A stretch of DNA of 64,000 nt from Galbula dea (lineage: Eukaryota; Chordata; Aves; Piciformes; Galbulidae), in contig VWZX01006702.1 of the NCBI GenBank assembly GCA_013399015.1, positions 1,178,001 through 1,242,000 of the forward strand, given 5' to 3'. A model generated the notes under the pieces. That model ran no database searches. It worked only from the letters and a program-made list of their open reading frames with translations, and was not told the origin of the DNA. Of this stretch, positions 34,048 to 48,000 are shown piece by piece (the stretch's first letter is position 1; the number at the start of each line of letters is the position of its first letter). Both the position numbers and the translations under genes were made by a program.

Positions 34048-34235
34048 GAATTACAGATTAAGGTTGGAAGAGACCTCTAAGATCAAAGATCACCAAGACC
34101 AAACATCAATCTATCACCACCATGCCACTAAACCATGTCCCTAAGTGCCACATCTCTATTTTTTAAACACCTCCAGGGACAGCGACTCCACCACTGCTCT
34201 AGGCAGCCTGGGCCAATGTCTTAAACAGTCTAAAC
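34048..34235 (-). mobile_element. CR1 LINE 3' fragment between the two genes
   Basis: The minus-strand CR1 end begins GAATTACAGATTAAGGTTGG and continues with AGAGACCTCTAAGATCA, CTAAACCATGTCCCTAAGTG, CCTCCAGGGACAGCGACTCC and GGCAGCCTGGGCCAATGTC. It lies between the convergent 3' ends of the PARP12-like gene and TTC38. Confidence 0.9.
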
Positions 34236-36060
34236 CACAGAGCTTTTGAACAGTTCTTTGAATGGGTCCTAAAAGTTAGGCCCACTGTCGTAATGACTTT
34301 CTAAAGAACCTTTAGGTTCAGCTTGCTTGATGCTAACAGAATTGTTAAACGCTGCAGTACCACATGTGGCAGTGGTGAAGTCCAACAGAACAGGTCTAGG
34401 AGATGTGTAGTACTAGCTGAATGAAAAAGCTTCTAGTCACAATCATGGAAGCAAAAAAGGATGCAAACTGTTACAGACTTAGGAAATTAAGCTGAATAAC
34501 CCATTTAAAAGCTTCATAAATACATACAAAGAAGCCATATGCTTGCTGCTCAACTGAGCACATCTTAGAATTTATTGCTGTAAAGCAGACAAAATTTTCA
34601 ATCACATTATATGAAAAGTACTACAAATGTCACTCCAATTTGTGTAGCAATGGATCACATCAAGTATGGTTCATACACAGCCAGCACATTTTTCAGCTTT
34701 TATTCCCTGCCAAGATTTGTTACATTCCTCTGTCTAAAGCCATTGCCTGAAATGCACTGATTAAGAAAGAATAGTAAAAATCTAGTATAACTTCAGCATA
34801 GAGTGAGCCAATCACAGCCATGGCTAGGCAGTTAAAGCAGTGATGAAGCTGAAGGACAGGGACCTACGCCTGTCCACAGAATTCAGAGGGCTGCAGGCAA
34901 GGCTGCACCACTCTTACCTGCTTTCACAAATTATCATGGATTTCAAACTAAGCTGTTTGTTCCCAGATATGAGAGCTGGAGGAAGAAGGGTAGAACAAGG
35001 CACTTCCAAGTCTTACTGCTCTGCACAGGAACTCTATGCAGGGTCAAGCTGCAAGAGTCCAGAGGCACCAGAACTTCACAGATACTCATGGCTCACGTCA
35101 CGCTGCAGTTGAAGCACCGAAACTTGTCACATCACTTGTGCTGGGACAAAGCTTTGTGTTGGTTCCTTTTGGCTCTTTCTACAGCAGAAGCTCCCTTCCA
35201 GTCTTCACCTGCTCTGAGATTCCTTTCTAAAGTGCACACTTTTAACATTTTTTTAAGGTGTAGGGGATCATGCTATTAAGAGGGCAGCAAGGCCTGACTT
35301 TCCAAAACTAGGAAGGCACAAAGAGGGCAATCCAAACTACCAGAGATGGTACTGGTTTAGCTGAAATCCAGGCTCCTCTTCTGAAAGATTTAAAAGTGCC
35401 AAGGGAGTACTCACATTAGAACAGACACAACCAGCCCTCTTGTTTGGTTTCATTCACGCAGTGATTTCAGGAAGCTCTGAGGTGCTGTACTGAAAGGAAA
35501 ATGTTTCATGTTTTGTGAGAGGGAGTTTAAAAATCTGCCCCTGGAAGGAGATCCTGAGTGCACACATCTGTAATGCCAATCTGAGACTCATGCCTGAATG
35601 GACTGGAAGTTTGATAATGGAATTCCACTTACTGCCTGTATTGGCCCATACTTGCCTATTAGCTGTGCTTAAAAAGTCCATTTGAATTACCTGAGCAGTT
35701 TACTGATTATTTAACACATTAACAAAGTACTGAATTGGGTCAATGTATGACCGAAATCCTGGCACTGTTACTGTACTGCATATAATCATGGTCAAGAGGG
35801 AACAATTCAGGGAAGTACACCAGAAAAGCAGTGTCCCGGGGTGCTTCAGAAAGCTGTGCCTTCAACAGCTAATTGTCACCTTTCCTTGTGGAATCATCTA
35901 AGATACAACCTCCTGAAATGCAACAGCTCCTAAACAGTAAAAAAATAATTATCATCAGCTGACTGACTCATAGGATACTCTTACCTTACCCTTCCCTCCC
36001 TGCACCCAGACTTTGATTGGTAACCATATTGCTATTTCAGCTGAAGCACAGAGGAAAGAT
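34236..36060 (-). other. TTC38: Region downstream of TTC38, probable 3' UTR
   Basis: Minus-strand sequence after the TTC38 stop codon. AATAAA occurs on the minus strand at about 34,698-34,703 and near 34,572, so the transcript probably ends in this interval. No other gene is seen; the plus-strand frame at 34840-35112 is unrecognised. Confidence 0.4.
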
Positions 36061-39000
36061 TTATGCCATTGAATGAACAGTTGCTGCCTTCCTAATGAGT
36101 CGCTCGGTCATTGGTGAATTGGGTCTCATCACATCACGTTCCCTCAGGAGGCATCTGAGAAAGAAAAGGTAGCAGAGGAACGGGAAGGTCATGAGCACAA
36201 CATCAGTTTTCCTCTAAGACCACCAGCAGTATCCTCATAAGAGAAGGAAAACAGTACTGTAAAAAGCTGCTCCTGAGGTGCAGGCTTCCCTTACTGGAAA
36301 GACTTGACCTTGGCAGTAATTTTAGGCACAACAGTGTTGTTTTCAGCCCTGACAGAGACTGAAAATGGACCCAGAGGTGAGAGTGCACAGACAAATCATT
36401 TTGATATTGTATCTAATTTTTGTATCTCAAAGACACCTCCTGAGGGGAGCAGGCAAGGCTTCATGTTGTCCTGAGGATCCATTCTTTTACTTGCACAGGC
36501 AGACCCAGTCAATACATTTCAACAGGACTCTGTGTGGGTCAATAAGCAGCATCTACTATTTCCAGACCCTCAAAAGAGGGTCTTGTGATTTGTACTAAGG
36601 CAAGCTGACGTATCAGACACTGCAAATCTCATTTCCCAATAAAGCAGATACCATCATTAGGACAGGTTTTATTTTCAGCAGTTCACAGAAGTTTAGCAGT
36701 CCTGCCTGATCCCCAGGCAGGAGACCACACTTTCAGACAGAACCATTTGAAAATCAACTGCCCCTAAACAAATACAGAATCATCCACCCAAACCACAGGA
36801 GTGTACTTTGGAAATTGGAAGCTATTGTACTTGTCATCCTAGTTAAATGTTGCTACATTAACACAAATGCTTGCATACGATTTTAGCCTTCATTTATTGG
36901 TTAAGAGTATACTGGCTACTTCTTACCTTTAGTACAGTCAGGACCAATACTCACCTTGCAAGGTTTTGTTTGGCTTGTGATTTAGAATTTAAAGCAGCAT
37001 GAATCAGTAACTGGCTGAAAACATCTCTCTGAAAAAAAAGAGGTCAGCAAAATTAAAAAGTAATATCTAACTCACAAAGTAGTGTTGCTTACACTGTTGT
37101 CTTTACCAAACTGTGACCACCACTGAGGAAGGAAGCAGAGCAACAAGAACAATTAAACAGCTAACACTGCTAATAAGTGTTTGCAATCAGGATTCAGTCA
37201 CAAGCAAAGTTTAGCTTCTCACTTTCTACAAATGAAGAGCTGTTACTAATGTAAATGCCTAATGGAGGCTACTCAAAGAGAATTAAGTCACAACAAAAAG
37301 TCTTGTCTTGGTCTCCTTTACCTGAGCATTACTGCCTCCTAGCTGGACAAGCTGGTAACGGATTGGGTACAACAGGTCGACAGCTTTGTCACAGTTTCCA
37401 TTTTCAAACTCCACAAAAGCCTGGCACAGTGGCAGCCCCAAACTAGGAGCCAGGGAACACTCGTGGTCTTCAGAAGGTGCTCTGTAGAACAAGAAAGGGT
37501 TTACTCCTGTAAGTCAAACTCTATATGCATATTTCAGTGCCAGTCTGCCACTGCCTGCAGACAGAAATTATTTTTACTGCACAAAGCCTGATGTTTCAGG
37601 GACTTCACATTTAGAGAATATCTTTTGCTGTGGTTATGTTACTTTCTCCTTTTTATTACCCATCAATCACTTTTTATTCTTCTGAATATATCCACAAAGG
37701 CCCAAACCCAACCCCTCTTGCCTCTGCAATAAACAGTTTTGGCTAGAAACATGACAAAACTGCACAGTTTCTCTTCTGATGACCTCACCAGCAGATCCTA
37801 CTGCTAATTCTCTGACTTCAGTACAAAAAATTCTTGTCAATTTTAAATTGACAAAGCTAGGGAAAAATACTTCAAAGGACAGCTAAAAATGTACAGCTCT
37901 ATTACTACAGAGGCCAAAGGAAGCACTGGGTGAAAGGACAAGTAGCATATGTTCATTAAAGCTTCTCTGATGTTGAGGGCATGTGCAGTTTTAGGTACTC
38001 TACATATACTTACTTACATTTATATACTTATATAAAAGACACTTGCCATTTCCTACTTCATTCTTACCAGACATGCTCAGGCTTGATGTGACAGCTACTT
38101 GGGTTTGTAAGTATTCTCCAAAAGTACATTTGTTTTTTTATTATTGTTGATTGATGGGTATTGCAGTCAGCAACAAAGGAATTCAGAGAAACCAACCTCC
38201 TGGTGCAGTTTGTCTCCCTTTATTGCTGAGGAGTACCAGCCAGAACTAACTCAGGTGCACCTTCTGTGTGACCTGGTCTAGGGAATCCTGCTCTGGCAGG
38301 GGGGTTGGACTAGATGATCTTTCAAGGTCTCTTCCAACTCCTAACATTCTGTGATTCTGTGAAATAGTGACAATTTCAGGTTCTCCTTTCTTAAAGGCAA
38401 GAGAAGCAATAGATGTTGAAACAGAGGAAAACCAGGGTGCAGTAGGGGAAGAAACTGCATTTAAAGCATCTATATATCAACTCCTTCAAAAAAATGCAGG
38501 CAATTTACACTTATGGGATATGTGAGAGAACATAAAGCCCCCATTTGTTTAGACGAACTACTTAAATATTCAAATTTTTCAAGTAATTCAATTTGAAAGC
38601 AAAATATTCTCCATTATTATGTTAGCAGTACTTGCAACTCCATTTCCTACAGAGGTACTTCACAACACATCAAGCAGTAACTACTGGATTATCACTACCA
38701 ACTAATGCTCCATTGTTAATGCTCTATCTGAAACCAGAGCAAAAAAGAACCACCACAGAGAGTTGGCACATATTGCAGAATGCCCAGACTAACACAGAGG
38801 TGAAATACTTTATCTGTTGTAGGTAACAGCTCAAGACTAGAAACCTCTGTAGACATTAACTCAACCCCCCCCCCAAACATAAAAGAATCTCCCAGCTGGA
38901 GACTGGCCTGCTTAAATCAGACATGTCCCAGTGACATGCACAAGCAGAGAAGAGCACCTTGTGTGCTTCAGCTAGCCAGAGACACTATCACCCTGAAGTT

Positions 39001-42000
39001 CAGAGCACAAAATACTGATTGAATACAATACTGAAATTCACTTGCTTACTTGGCAAGTTCCTGAAGAGTTGTTAAGAGCTCATCAGTAGTTTTGTGGTCT
39101 TTGGCTCCAAGTGAGGACATCAAGATGTGTACATCATTGAACAGAAGAACATGATCTTTGGTGTGCTTCTTTGTAATCTGGAGAACATTGTTCCACCTGG
39201 CTCCAAGCTTTACACCTAAGAGTAAAAAATGATTTTCTCCATAGAAATACCACGTGCAAAAGCATGAGCTTGCAACGCACCTTCGGCAACCCAGCACGAA
39301 CAGCATTCCTGTTAACCTCAGGGAAACATCCCCTGCTGTGGTAAAATTTATGCACTAATTCAGCTGCAGCCTGCTGTATTTGGGCAACGTTTTTTGACTG
39401 TCAGGAACTTAGCACTAATATTATAGATTGCATTATGTGAAATTCTGGCTTTACTATCAGATTAAGGAACTGTCTATAGCAACCAAAATACAGAGGGGTA
39501 AGATGGATGTCATGAACAAACCCACTGCATCATTAGTGTTTTAGCAGAATACTCTGAAACAATGCCTACCCACCATCCCTTCCACCTTCATGAACTCCTG
39601 TGTATGAAAACTAGCTTAGAAGTTAAGGAGAAACGTCACTGAGTGAGGAGAGTGCACCAAAGCCAAAGCTAACACACCTGTACTAGCTAACAGTATCAAA
39701 ACACAAAGTTAAGTATCTGACTTGACATTTACTTCGAGGAAGCTCTGCAGCTTTTTAGAGGCTTACACACTTGATTGTTCAGCCCTCAATGTCCAGGGAC
39801 AATAAAAGCAAATTTGTCAAAAAAGAAAAGTATGACTTACATTAGCTTGAGCTGAATGGAATACCAGACTGGCATGGAAAAATAACAGAAACAAAAAACA
39901 AACACCAAAAGAACTCAAAAAGCTCTTAGAAAGAATAAAGGTTAAGGACATAATGAGTGTCACATTGAGACATTTCTCAAGAGCAGAATTTACCTCTGTA
40001 ACACAAGATTTCTTCTGTAACACTGTCCAAGCATACTCTGCATGGATATTCAAATACTTTTCCAACATGCAAGGCAGGGCAAGGGGAAAGGCAAAAAGAG
40101 AACTGTTCCCCTTACAGTTCTAAAGAACAGCAGGTTGATAGCCTACCTTCCAGATGAAGCCTGTACAGCATTGAACAGTTGTCTACTATATCCAGCATGC
40201 TTCCACTTGACAGACACCGAGGAGCAATCTGCAATCGCACAGGCTCATAATGTGCTATTGGGAACTTAGATAATAAAACTTGTTTTCACAGTACAGAATT
40301 CATTTTTATCTTTTTATTCATTCAAAACTACCCGTTTTGCAAGAGCCCTAATTGCATCTTTCCTGAATACAGCAGTTTGCAATGTCAAACACCTACGTTG
40401 CTTCATTTGTGTTGCCCCTGTCTGATTCAATATTGCTTGTACACAGAGACGGCTTGGAAACCCAGACAGTAAAGAGCTCTAAGAAATTAGCTGAGAAAGA
40501 AAAGATGTATTTCTGTTGACTTAGTGCCTCCCATGCAAAATCAGTTCTTTGGGAAGGTAACTTGACTTTACAGGAAATGATTTTATACCCTTTATGAAGC
40601 CCGATTAAGAACTAGGGACAACCAGTACCAACAGTGCCACTGCAGCTCTTCCAAGCACAAGCATGCTTTGAACTATGTAACACAACCCCAAACTGGTGAG
40701 AAACAGTTTCCCTACAAAGCTGTAACAACGGACACGAGTGATATATACACAAATAAGGCAAACTGTGCAAGGCCTCAATCTCATACAGAAGGAAGAAAGC
40801 ACACATCATGGTCTTAAGCATGTTCTCAGTGAAGAAAAAAGGCTGCTACTCACATGGTTGTCATAAATTGTCAAAGCAGCCTCATAGTCACCCTGTAAAA
40901 GCAAAGGAGCACTGCCTGATGAAGAGTCAGATACAGTAACCAAGAGGGGCTGGGAGCAACCAAAGACATACATAAAATTAACAGGTGTCACAATATTACT
41001 TCATAATTGCCTCATGACTTGATCAAACAGAATCAAAGAAACCTTGAGGTATTAAAAGAAAGAAAGGAGACGAAGATAAACCAGGATTTACTAGGCAAAA
41101 TAATCAGTATCTTTAGGTTTCATCTAATAAGTATAGCAATAATAATGAGCAACAGCAAGCAAGTTACTCTGTCTTCTGACCCAAGCACACTGCCTCCTCA
41201 ATGATGCAACGCTGGTCTCCCTGTTGAACCCAACCCCACAAGCGTTAAAGCATTATTAAACCCAAGGACTCTGCATTGCAGCCTGACAGGTTGGGTAAAA
41301 CTGCAACCATTTGTTAACAGTAATAAACTGATCACATCAGCAACCAAATTTAAAGCTTACTGCCTCTTTCTTATAGCCACCAAATTAGTATCCAATTTGA
41401 AGCTCATTTTGTCTAACTTTTGTCTGAAAATGTAGAGATCCGAGTTCCCTTTCTACCAAATGATTGTGCCAAGTGAGGCAAACATGCAGCTATCTCACAG
41501 CAGTTCTTCAACATTCCACAGAGATCCTGGAACTTTCATCAATGTGATTAAGCCTTCCCAAAAGAACTGTAATAAAGGACTAGCTTGTAAAAATGGCATT
41601 GTGCTGTTTTATAAAAACATCCATCTAAGTAGCTGAAAAACCCTAGAAAGGTTAGCTCTGCCTTCCTTTCAAAAGCATTAGATGAATGACCTCTCTGGAC
41701 AACAAACACCTGTATGAAAAGATCTCTTACCTTCTCAATGAAGTACAAAGCCCAGTGCCAGTAATTATGGCAAGCAAGCATATCACTGCTCTGGAAAGAA
41801 GAAAAGAGAGAAGAGAAGAGAAGAGAAAAGATTATTTACAACGTAACTTTCCATTTAGCTCTATCTAGTCAAACTTCTCTTTCCTTCTTCAGCAAAACAC
41901 ATTTCATGGGACAGGAAAGAGAAGAGATCAGCTGGCCAGGGTACCCTTACATTTGATACATTTGTCTTTGAGAGTGTTTCAGGAGATGCCTCAAAAACAA

Positions 42001-45000
42001 GGTTTCCCCCTCATCATTTTCCAACTTTTAATGTGACTGTGTCAATTCACCTCCCATCTTAGGCTCTCATGGAGAAATCTAGCCAGGTTCCTCTGAAGTG
42101 CTCATCTCAGTCTGAGCAAAAAGCTTGTGAATGTATCAGTGATCACATACCTAAAAATCACATCAATAAATCACAATTTTGACAACCGATGCTTCACCTG
42201 CCCACAATGGCCATATCTTTATGAGACGTAAAACAACTAATCAGCTCCAGCAGGAAAAACAAACTGTATGAGCATGCACAAAGGTCACACATTTCTAGCT
42301 AAAGTAAGGCAGTATGAAAGGAAAGACTCTCTATGAATCCTGGCCTACTGACATGTTTGCCATTTTTGTAACCTCGGCAGCTGCAGTAACAACTGAAAGT
42401 GGTCCACAGCATGTGTCCCTCATAATAGGCCATTTTCTCCTGCCTCTAGCTTGAAAAGCAGCATGGATAATAACAGCACCACAAGTCATGGTTTCTTCTA
42501 ACATGTAAACTTTGCATTGCTTGTAACTTGTCTGCAGACAGGCACTGCATACAGTGGAATCAAGAACTTGGCTGGAGGAGAAAAAGACCTAGCAGGAGTT
42601 CTTTCAGAGATGCTACAAGAATGTTTACCTTCCAGTTGGTTTCTGTTTCCTTCATAAATTCTAACCCTTTCTTCACCTCAGCTTTCATCTCATTTATGTG
42701 AGCTATGGTGTGAACAGACCAGGCATCTGTCTGGTTTATAGCCAAAGCCTACAAGAGAAGAAAGGGGAAACATGATGAAGCTTACAAACCTGCAAATAAC
42801 AATAGTTACCACTGCTGGTACAGAAACAAGAGACTCCTTTTGCCTTGCTGCATGTGCAGTACACTCCTGTACCATTCCAGCTAACCACAGCCAGGAAGTT
42901 TGATGTGGATAGAAAAGGAAAAAAATATTTATTGGCTGATTTGGCTTCCAGCTTCTACTGCATAGAGATGAACATCTGCAAACACTTTAAATGCATGCTT
43001 TGATGAAGATTATCACATGACTTTACTTCACAGACATACACCAGTATCAACCATGAAAGATCTGCATGCACAAACACAATACATTCCACCACAGTGCCTT
43101 GAAGATAATCATTTCCTCTTCAAGGATATGGCCTACTCTGAGTACTCAGCAAATTCCTCTTTCTTGCTCTAAGGACTCCCACTAGGTTTTAGGCATTCTG
43201 TCAGGTTAGTTATTAACCTAGTAAATGTCAAATGTAAACTTTTACTCTTTGTTGTCACTTTCAGCAATTCGATGTAATCAAAGTTTGGTAAAACACCCAT
43301 TAGAGATTAATTGCATCAGGGATAACCCTGAGGTCTGGAGAAAGTCAAGTACAATTACTATCTTCATCAGTGAAAGCAGGCCATGATTCCCAGGAAGACC
43401 GCACAGTTAATTGATCAATAATCCAGAAACAACCATTGGGAAAAAAGGGAGGAGGAATCCAAACAGGATGGACTGCCAGGAGCAGACTACATCAAACCAG
43501 TCCAACATCCTTCAACAGGAGCAAACAGCCAAACAGACATGGAGCAAACAGAAGATGGCATAATATGTGGATTTCATAGGGGTGTTCTGACATCACTTGA
43601 CCAAGCATGCTCATAAGCAAATGAAGGAAATACAGTTAAGATGAAACTGCCATGGTATAGCACAGATGTGGGAATCTTTCCAAGACATAGTTCTCTTATG
43701 AAACCCTGTGAATACTTTCATATTGAGCCTTCTCTCTTTGCTACTTCTACTGACAGTTCTCCTTTGCTACTTCTGCTCCTGCCATCAGTTGGCAGCAGCC
43801 ACACAGACCACCCCCCAGAGACAGGGACTATGTTTAACAACTCTGCAACTTTTTAGCACCAACAGCAAACAGTTTACCTCACGGGCAAGCTCCTCAGCAC
43901 GATCAAAAAAGTTTGTTTCCATGAGTCCAAAAGAGTAGTAGCCCTTCACATAGCTAAGGAAAGGGAAAAAAAAAACCAGCATATCATCCCTTTAGAACTA
44001 GACTTAATGTAGGACTGAAAAACATATCAGAAATAGAATAGAAACTTTCAAGTGAAAACAGCCCTCACAATGCAAGTTACAATGAAGGTTGAGGCCTGCA
44101 GAATACAGAAAACCAGCTAGTCCTTAAGCTGGAGTTTGAATTAGAAGGCTGGAAGCAAGACAGTGCTGTCCCCAAAGTTATCCAAGTGTCTCAAAGGCAA
44201 CACATGAGTGGAGACTCTGCACTTTTCTCCAGTGCCCACAGAACTAGAGGCGAGTACTTTATGTCAAGTGCCCCTTTAAAACTAGTTGTTAAGCATCCCC
44301 ATTAAGCCATAAAGACCCAATGTAAAGGAAAATTGGGATGTTATATGCTTTTATGCACATACCTGATGCAGTCATTTTAAGAAATATTTAACTGCTATTG
44401 TATTTGCAGTTCTGTACACTGCAGAACACCACAGGATATCTTCCTGCTTCTCAAAATGTCTGTTGGGGTTTTGGTTTTAAACTCCTAAGGCAAAGGAACT
44501 ACTACAACATATGGGGTATCCTGCAATTGCAATGGATTTATTTCATGGATCAAGATGAATGAAAGTTCATTTTTCTGGTCTTTGTTTGTTTGTTTGGGTT
44601 TTTTTCCAACATGTCAGTTCACATGTAACTACATGACTGTAAGTTTGAGGACAAGGTGTACTTGCCAGGTTTTTGTACTTCAAGAAATGCTTGGGATACG
44701 CTAAAGGAGAAACCCTCAACAACAGTGTCAATAGGGATACAGGAGAGATGTTGCAGTGTGGTCAGGTTTGATTGACTTCTAAGCCCTTGATTTTTGTCTA
44801 TACATATGTTTGCAAGAGATCCTGTTATTTAGATGTGTCTGAACTTACAAACCACCAAGTAGGTGCACCAACCTTCACAATGAAGCATACCCACATGACT
44901 CACCTGCTTAGGGGAATATCAGCTGTCCAGAAAGGATAAACTCGGGCAACGGAATCTCGCATCTGCAGCTGATATCCCAGGTAAAAGTAAGTGTCCTGAG

Positions 45001-48000
45001 AGAACTTGAGGGCTAACAGGTCAGTTGGGTGGCTCTGCAGAATCTGTTCCCATAGATCACAAGCTTTTGGAAGCTGGCTAGAAATAAAAATTTGGATTGC
45101 TGAGAGAAGGAATATATACCTGCCTCTACTGTAAGTTCTGAACTTCTGCTATTCTGAAAAATAGAAAACTCAACATCAAATTACTTTTCTTTTTCCTTTG
45201 AAGGGATTTCCTAGTCTTCTTTAAAATAATAATAGCATTATCTTCACTGAGTACCTTCTGGGAAATCTTTTGAAAGAAATGTCCTTGGGTTACAAGTAAC
45301 CACTGCAACACAGGAGGAAAATGAAACAAGCTTAAACCATCAATCTGAAGATTTTCTTACAGAGCCAAACAGTTTTAAGAGAGACCTACCATCATCAATC
45401 TAACTTCACAGGTGTAAAAATACCTTCCCTCTTCTCTAGTGGGAATTAAACCCAGAGTTAAAGGGCTTCAGTAGCTTCCTCTTTACCTTTGCTAAAAGTT
45501 AGGTGAGGTAAATCCATGCTCATCTGTCTGGCAAACAAACAATGAAAGTGAATCATTAGCCCACATTTTCTGCGTGCACATGAATTCACCATATTAAAGG
45601 GAACAGGGAGCCTCTGCAGAGCTTCTGACACACTGCTATCTCCCTGTTTTACAGGAGAAACAGTTTTTGACACAGAGGGGACAACAGAGAGGAGAAAAGT
45701 CTGTTTGCACCTTGGCTGTTGTGTTACATTGGACCTTAGAGTAGGCAAATTAAATTTAGTTTTCTAGCTCTAAACCATAGATTCCACTGATGAATCTGGG
45801 ACAGATTCAAACCAGAGGGTCCCTAATGACATGAAGCAGTGGCAGTAGAGCACTTCTCCTATGGTGCTGCATGGAGATTCCAATTTGGAGAGAGAAACTC
45901 AACAGCAACCACTGCCCTCACACCCCGGTCCTCTGCTAGGTGGTAGCTCAGGTCAGGCTGCACCACTACCAACGACTGCTTCCACATCCAGCAGCCAGAA
46001 CCCTCCCCTGCCCTCTGCTTGGGTGCCCGCGGACTTACCCAGTGGCAAACATCTCCAGCGCCCACACGTGCAGCTTCTCTCGCTGGGTCAGAGCCTGGGA
46101 TTTTGAAAGTGTCACCATGGTTCTCATTGCACTGTCCAGCTCTTTGTTGAGCCTCACTGAACTGCCAGTGCCTACCAGCTCCAAACCATTAGCAATGACA
46201 TGTCCCATTGCTGCAGAAAACAGCATGTTACAAGCTGAGCTCTACAGAGTCACACTCATCTCCACATAAACATGTGGGGCAGCTGCTCTTTTTCAACAAG
46301 ACTGATTTGCAGTCACAAGGGTCAACAATTCCTGCAAGCCTAAAGTTCACAGAGGTCTTTCATGAGAGCCATTTCAAGAGGCTTGACATGAAAAGACAAA
46401 AAAACCCCCACAAACAAAAGACCCCACACAAATCCATCCCAGCCTGCTCTAGATTCTGAAGTTTTACAGAATTCTATAAGCCACCACCTTCTCCTTGTGC
46501 AAAATAAATTAAACAGCAAGACACCAGATATTACCCTGCACTGTCCATGCTAAGAATTGAAGGTTATACTCACTAAAATTTGGATCTGCTGCTTTTAACT
46601 TGGAGAGACATCCCTCAATACCTCCAAGGCTCTCATTATTGGCCCAGGTTGCATACTGTATGAAAGACAGAGAGAGAGAGAGAGAGGGAGGGAGGAATCC
46701 CCAATGATATTAGGCTTCTTTGCCTTCTCCCAGGCATTTACAATTCAAAAGTAAGCAAGGCAAATGACTAAAAGACATTTAACACTGCATTCAGATATGG
46801 TCAGCCTAGTAGGAAAACAGAAACACTGTTTTCTTTAAGATAGTTTGGCCACCAACAGAACTAATAACCCTAGACTCCTGTGTGGTTTATGTCAACTGCT
46901 TGATTCTCCAGTGTCAGGAAGGATGAGGACACTGGCTGAGGTTTTCCCCACTTCTGTAGCATCCAGCACAGCTCTCTGCCATGAGGGTTTTCTGCTGCAT
47001 GCTAACGGCTGAACTCCCAATTGCGAGGCTCTCCCAGCTGGTAAGAAATTTAAACATCAAGTGCAGCAAAGGCTGTTCCATGCACAAGTCCACTCAAATC
47101 ACTTTTTCCTTACACTTTTTGGCCATACCTGTGTCAGTGCAGCATCAAACAGCTTACAGGCTTCATTGCTAGTGGTGGACAGAGCAAGTCCAGCATCCTG
47201 CCAAGCCTGCACAACAAACAAACACAAACCCGCTCATTTTACACACCCACTTTCAAATTGATGGCACTCTGGTATTTTTGTCAACTATGCTTTTTTTTTA
47301 TTAGAAAAAGAAAGGAAGGACAATGTGAGCTGACACAATCCTTTTGTGAATAGACACAAAGCTTTGTTCAGTTGGAACTACATCTGAAGCTCAATTAGTT
47401 GGGGCTAGCAGTGGGAATACAGAAGCAACAAACTATCAAAAGTAATAGAAGATCCTGATGGGTTACTCGTTTACCCATAACGAGAGACCCCTTCTTTATT
47501 CATTCCACAATTTGTGGCTAGCCCCTCTGCTGCAGGCAAACCTCATACAAAGCAGAGGAGTGACAAAATAAACCCCTCTGCTTTTGTAACAGAAATCAAT
47601 ACCTTACGTAACCTGTAGGCCAAACAGCCTGGCAGAGCAAATCCACCAAGGTGCTGCAGGTCAACCAAAGAAGAGTTAGGATCACAGGTTTGTACAATAG
47701 TCTTACTCAAAGAAAGAACATGGGCATCTGACAAAGCTAAAATGCAAACCAGAATCAGCCTGACAGTTTCTTAACAAGCTATGTAACACTGACTGAGGTG
47801 CTACACCTCCTGGCTAGCTGCTGGAGAATTGAAGACTTCATTAGGTAGATGTGCAGCTTACTTGGTGGTGGAATTCAGCTGCAGCAGCTACATCACCCTG
47901 GTTCACAGTTGTCTCCAAGGCTGCTCCCTTCAGTAACTCAGGCAACAAACCAGAAAATCCAGCACTTCTTTCAAAATGCTTAACCTACCTACATGGGTGC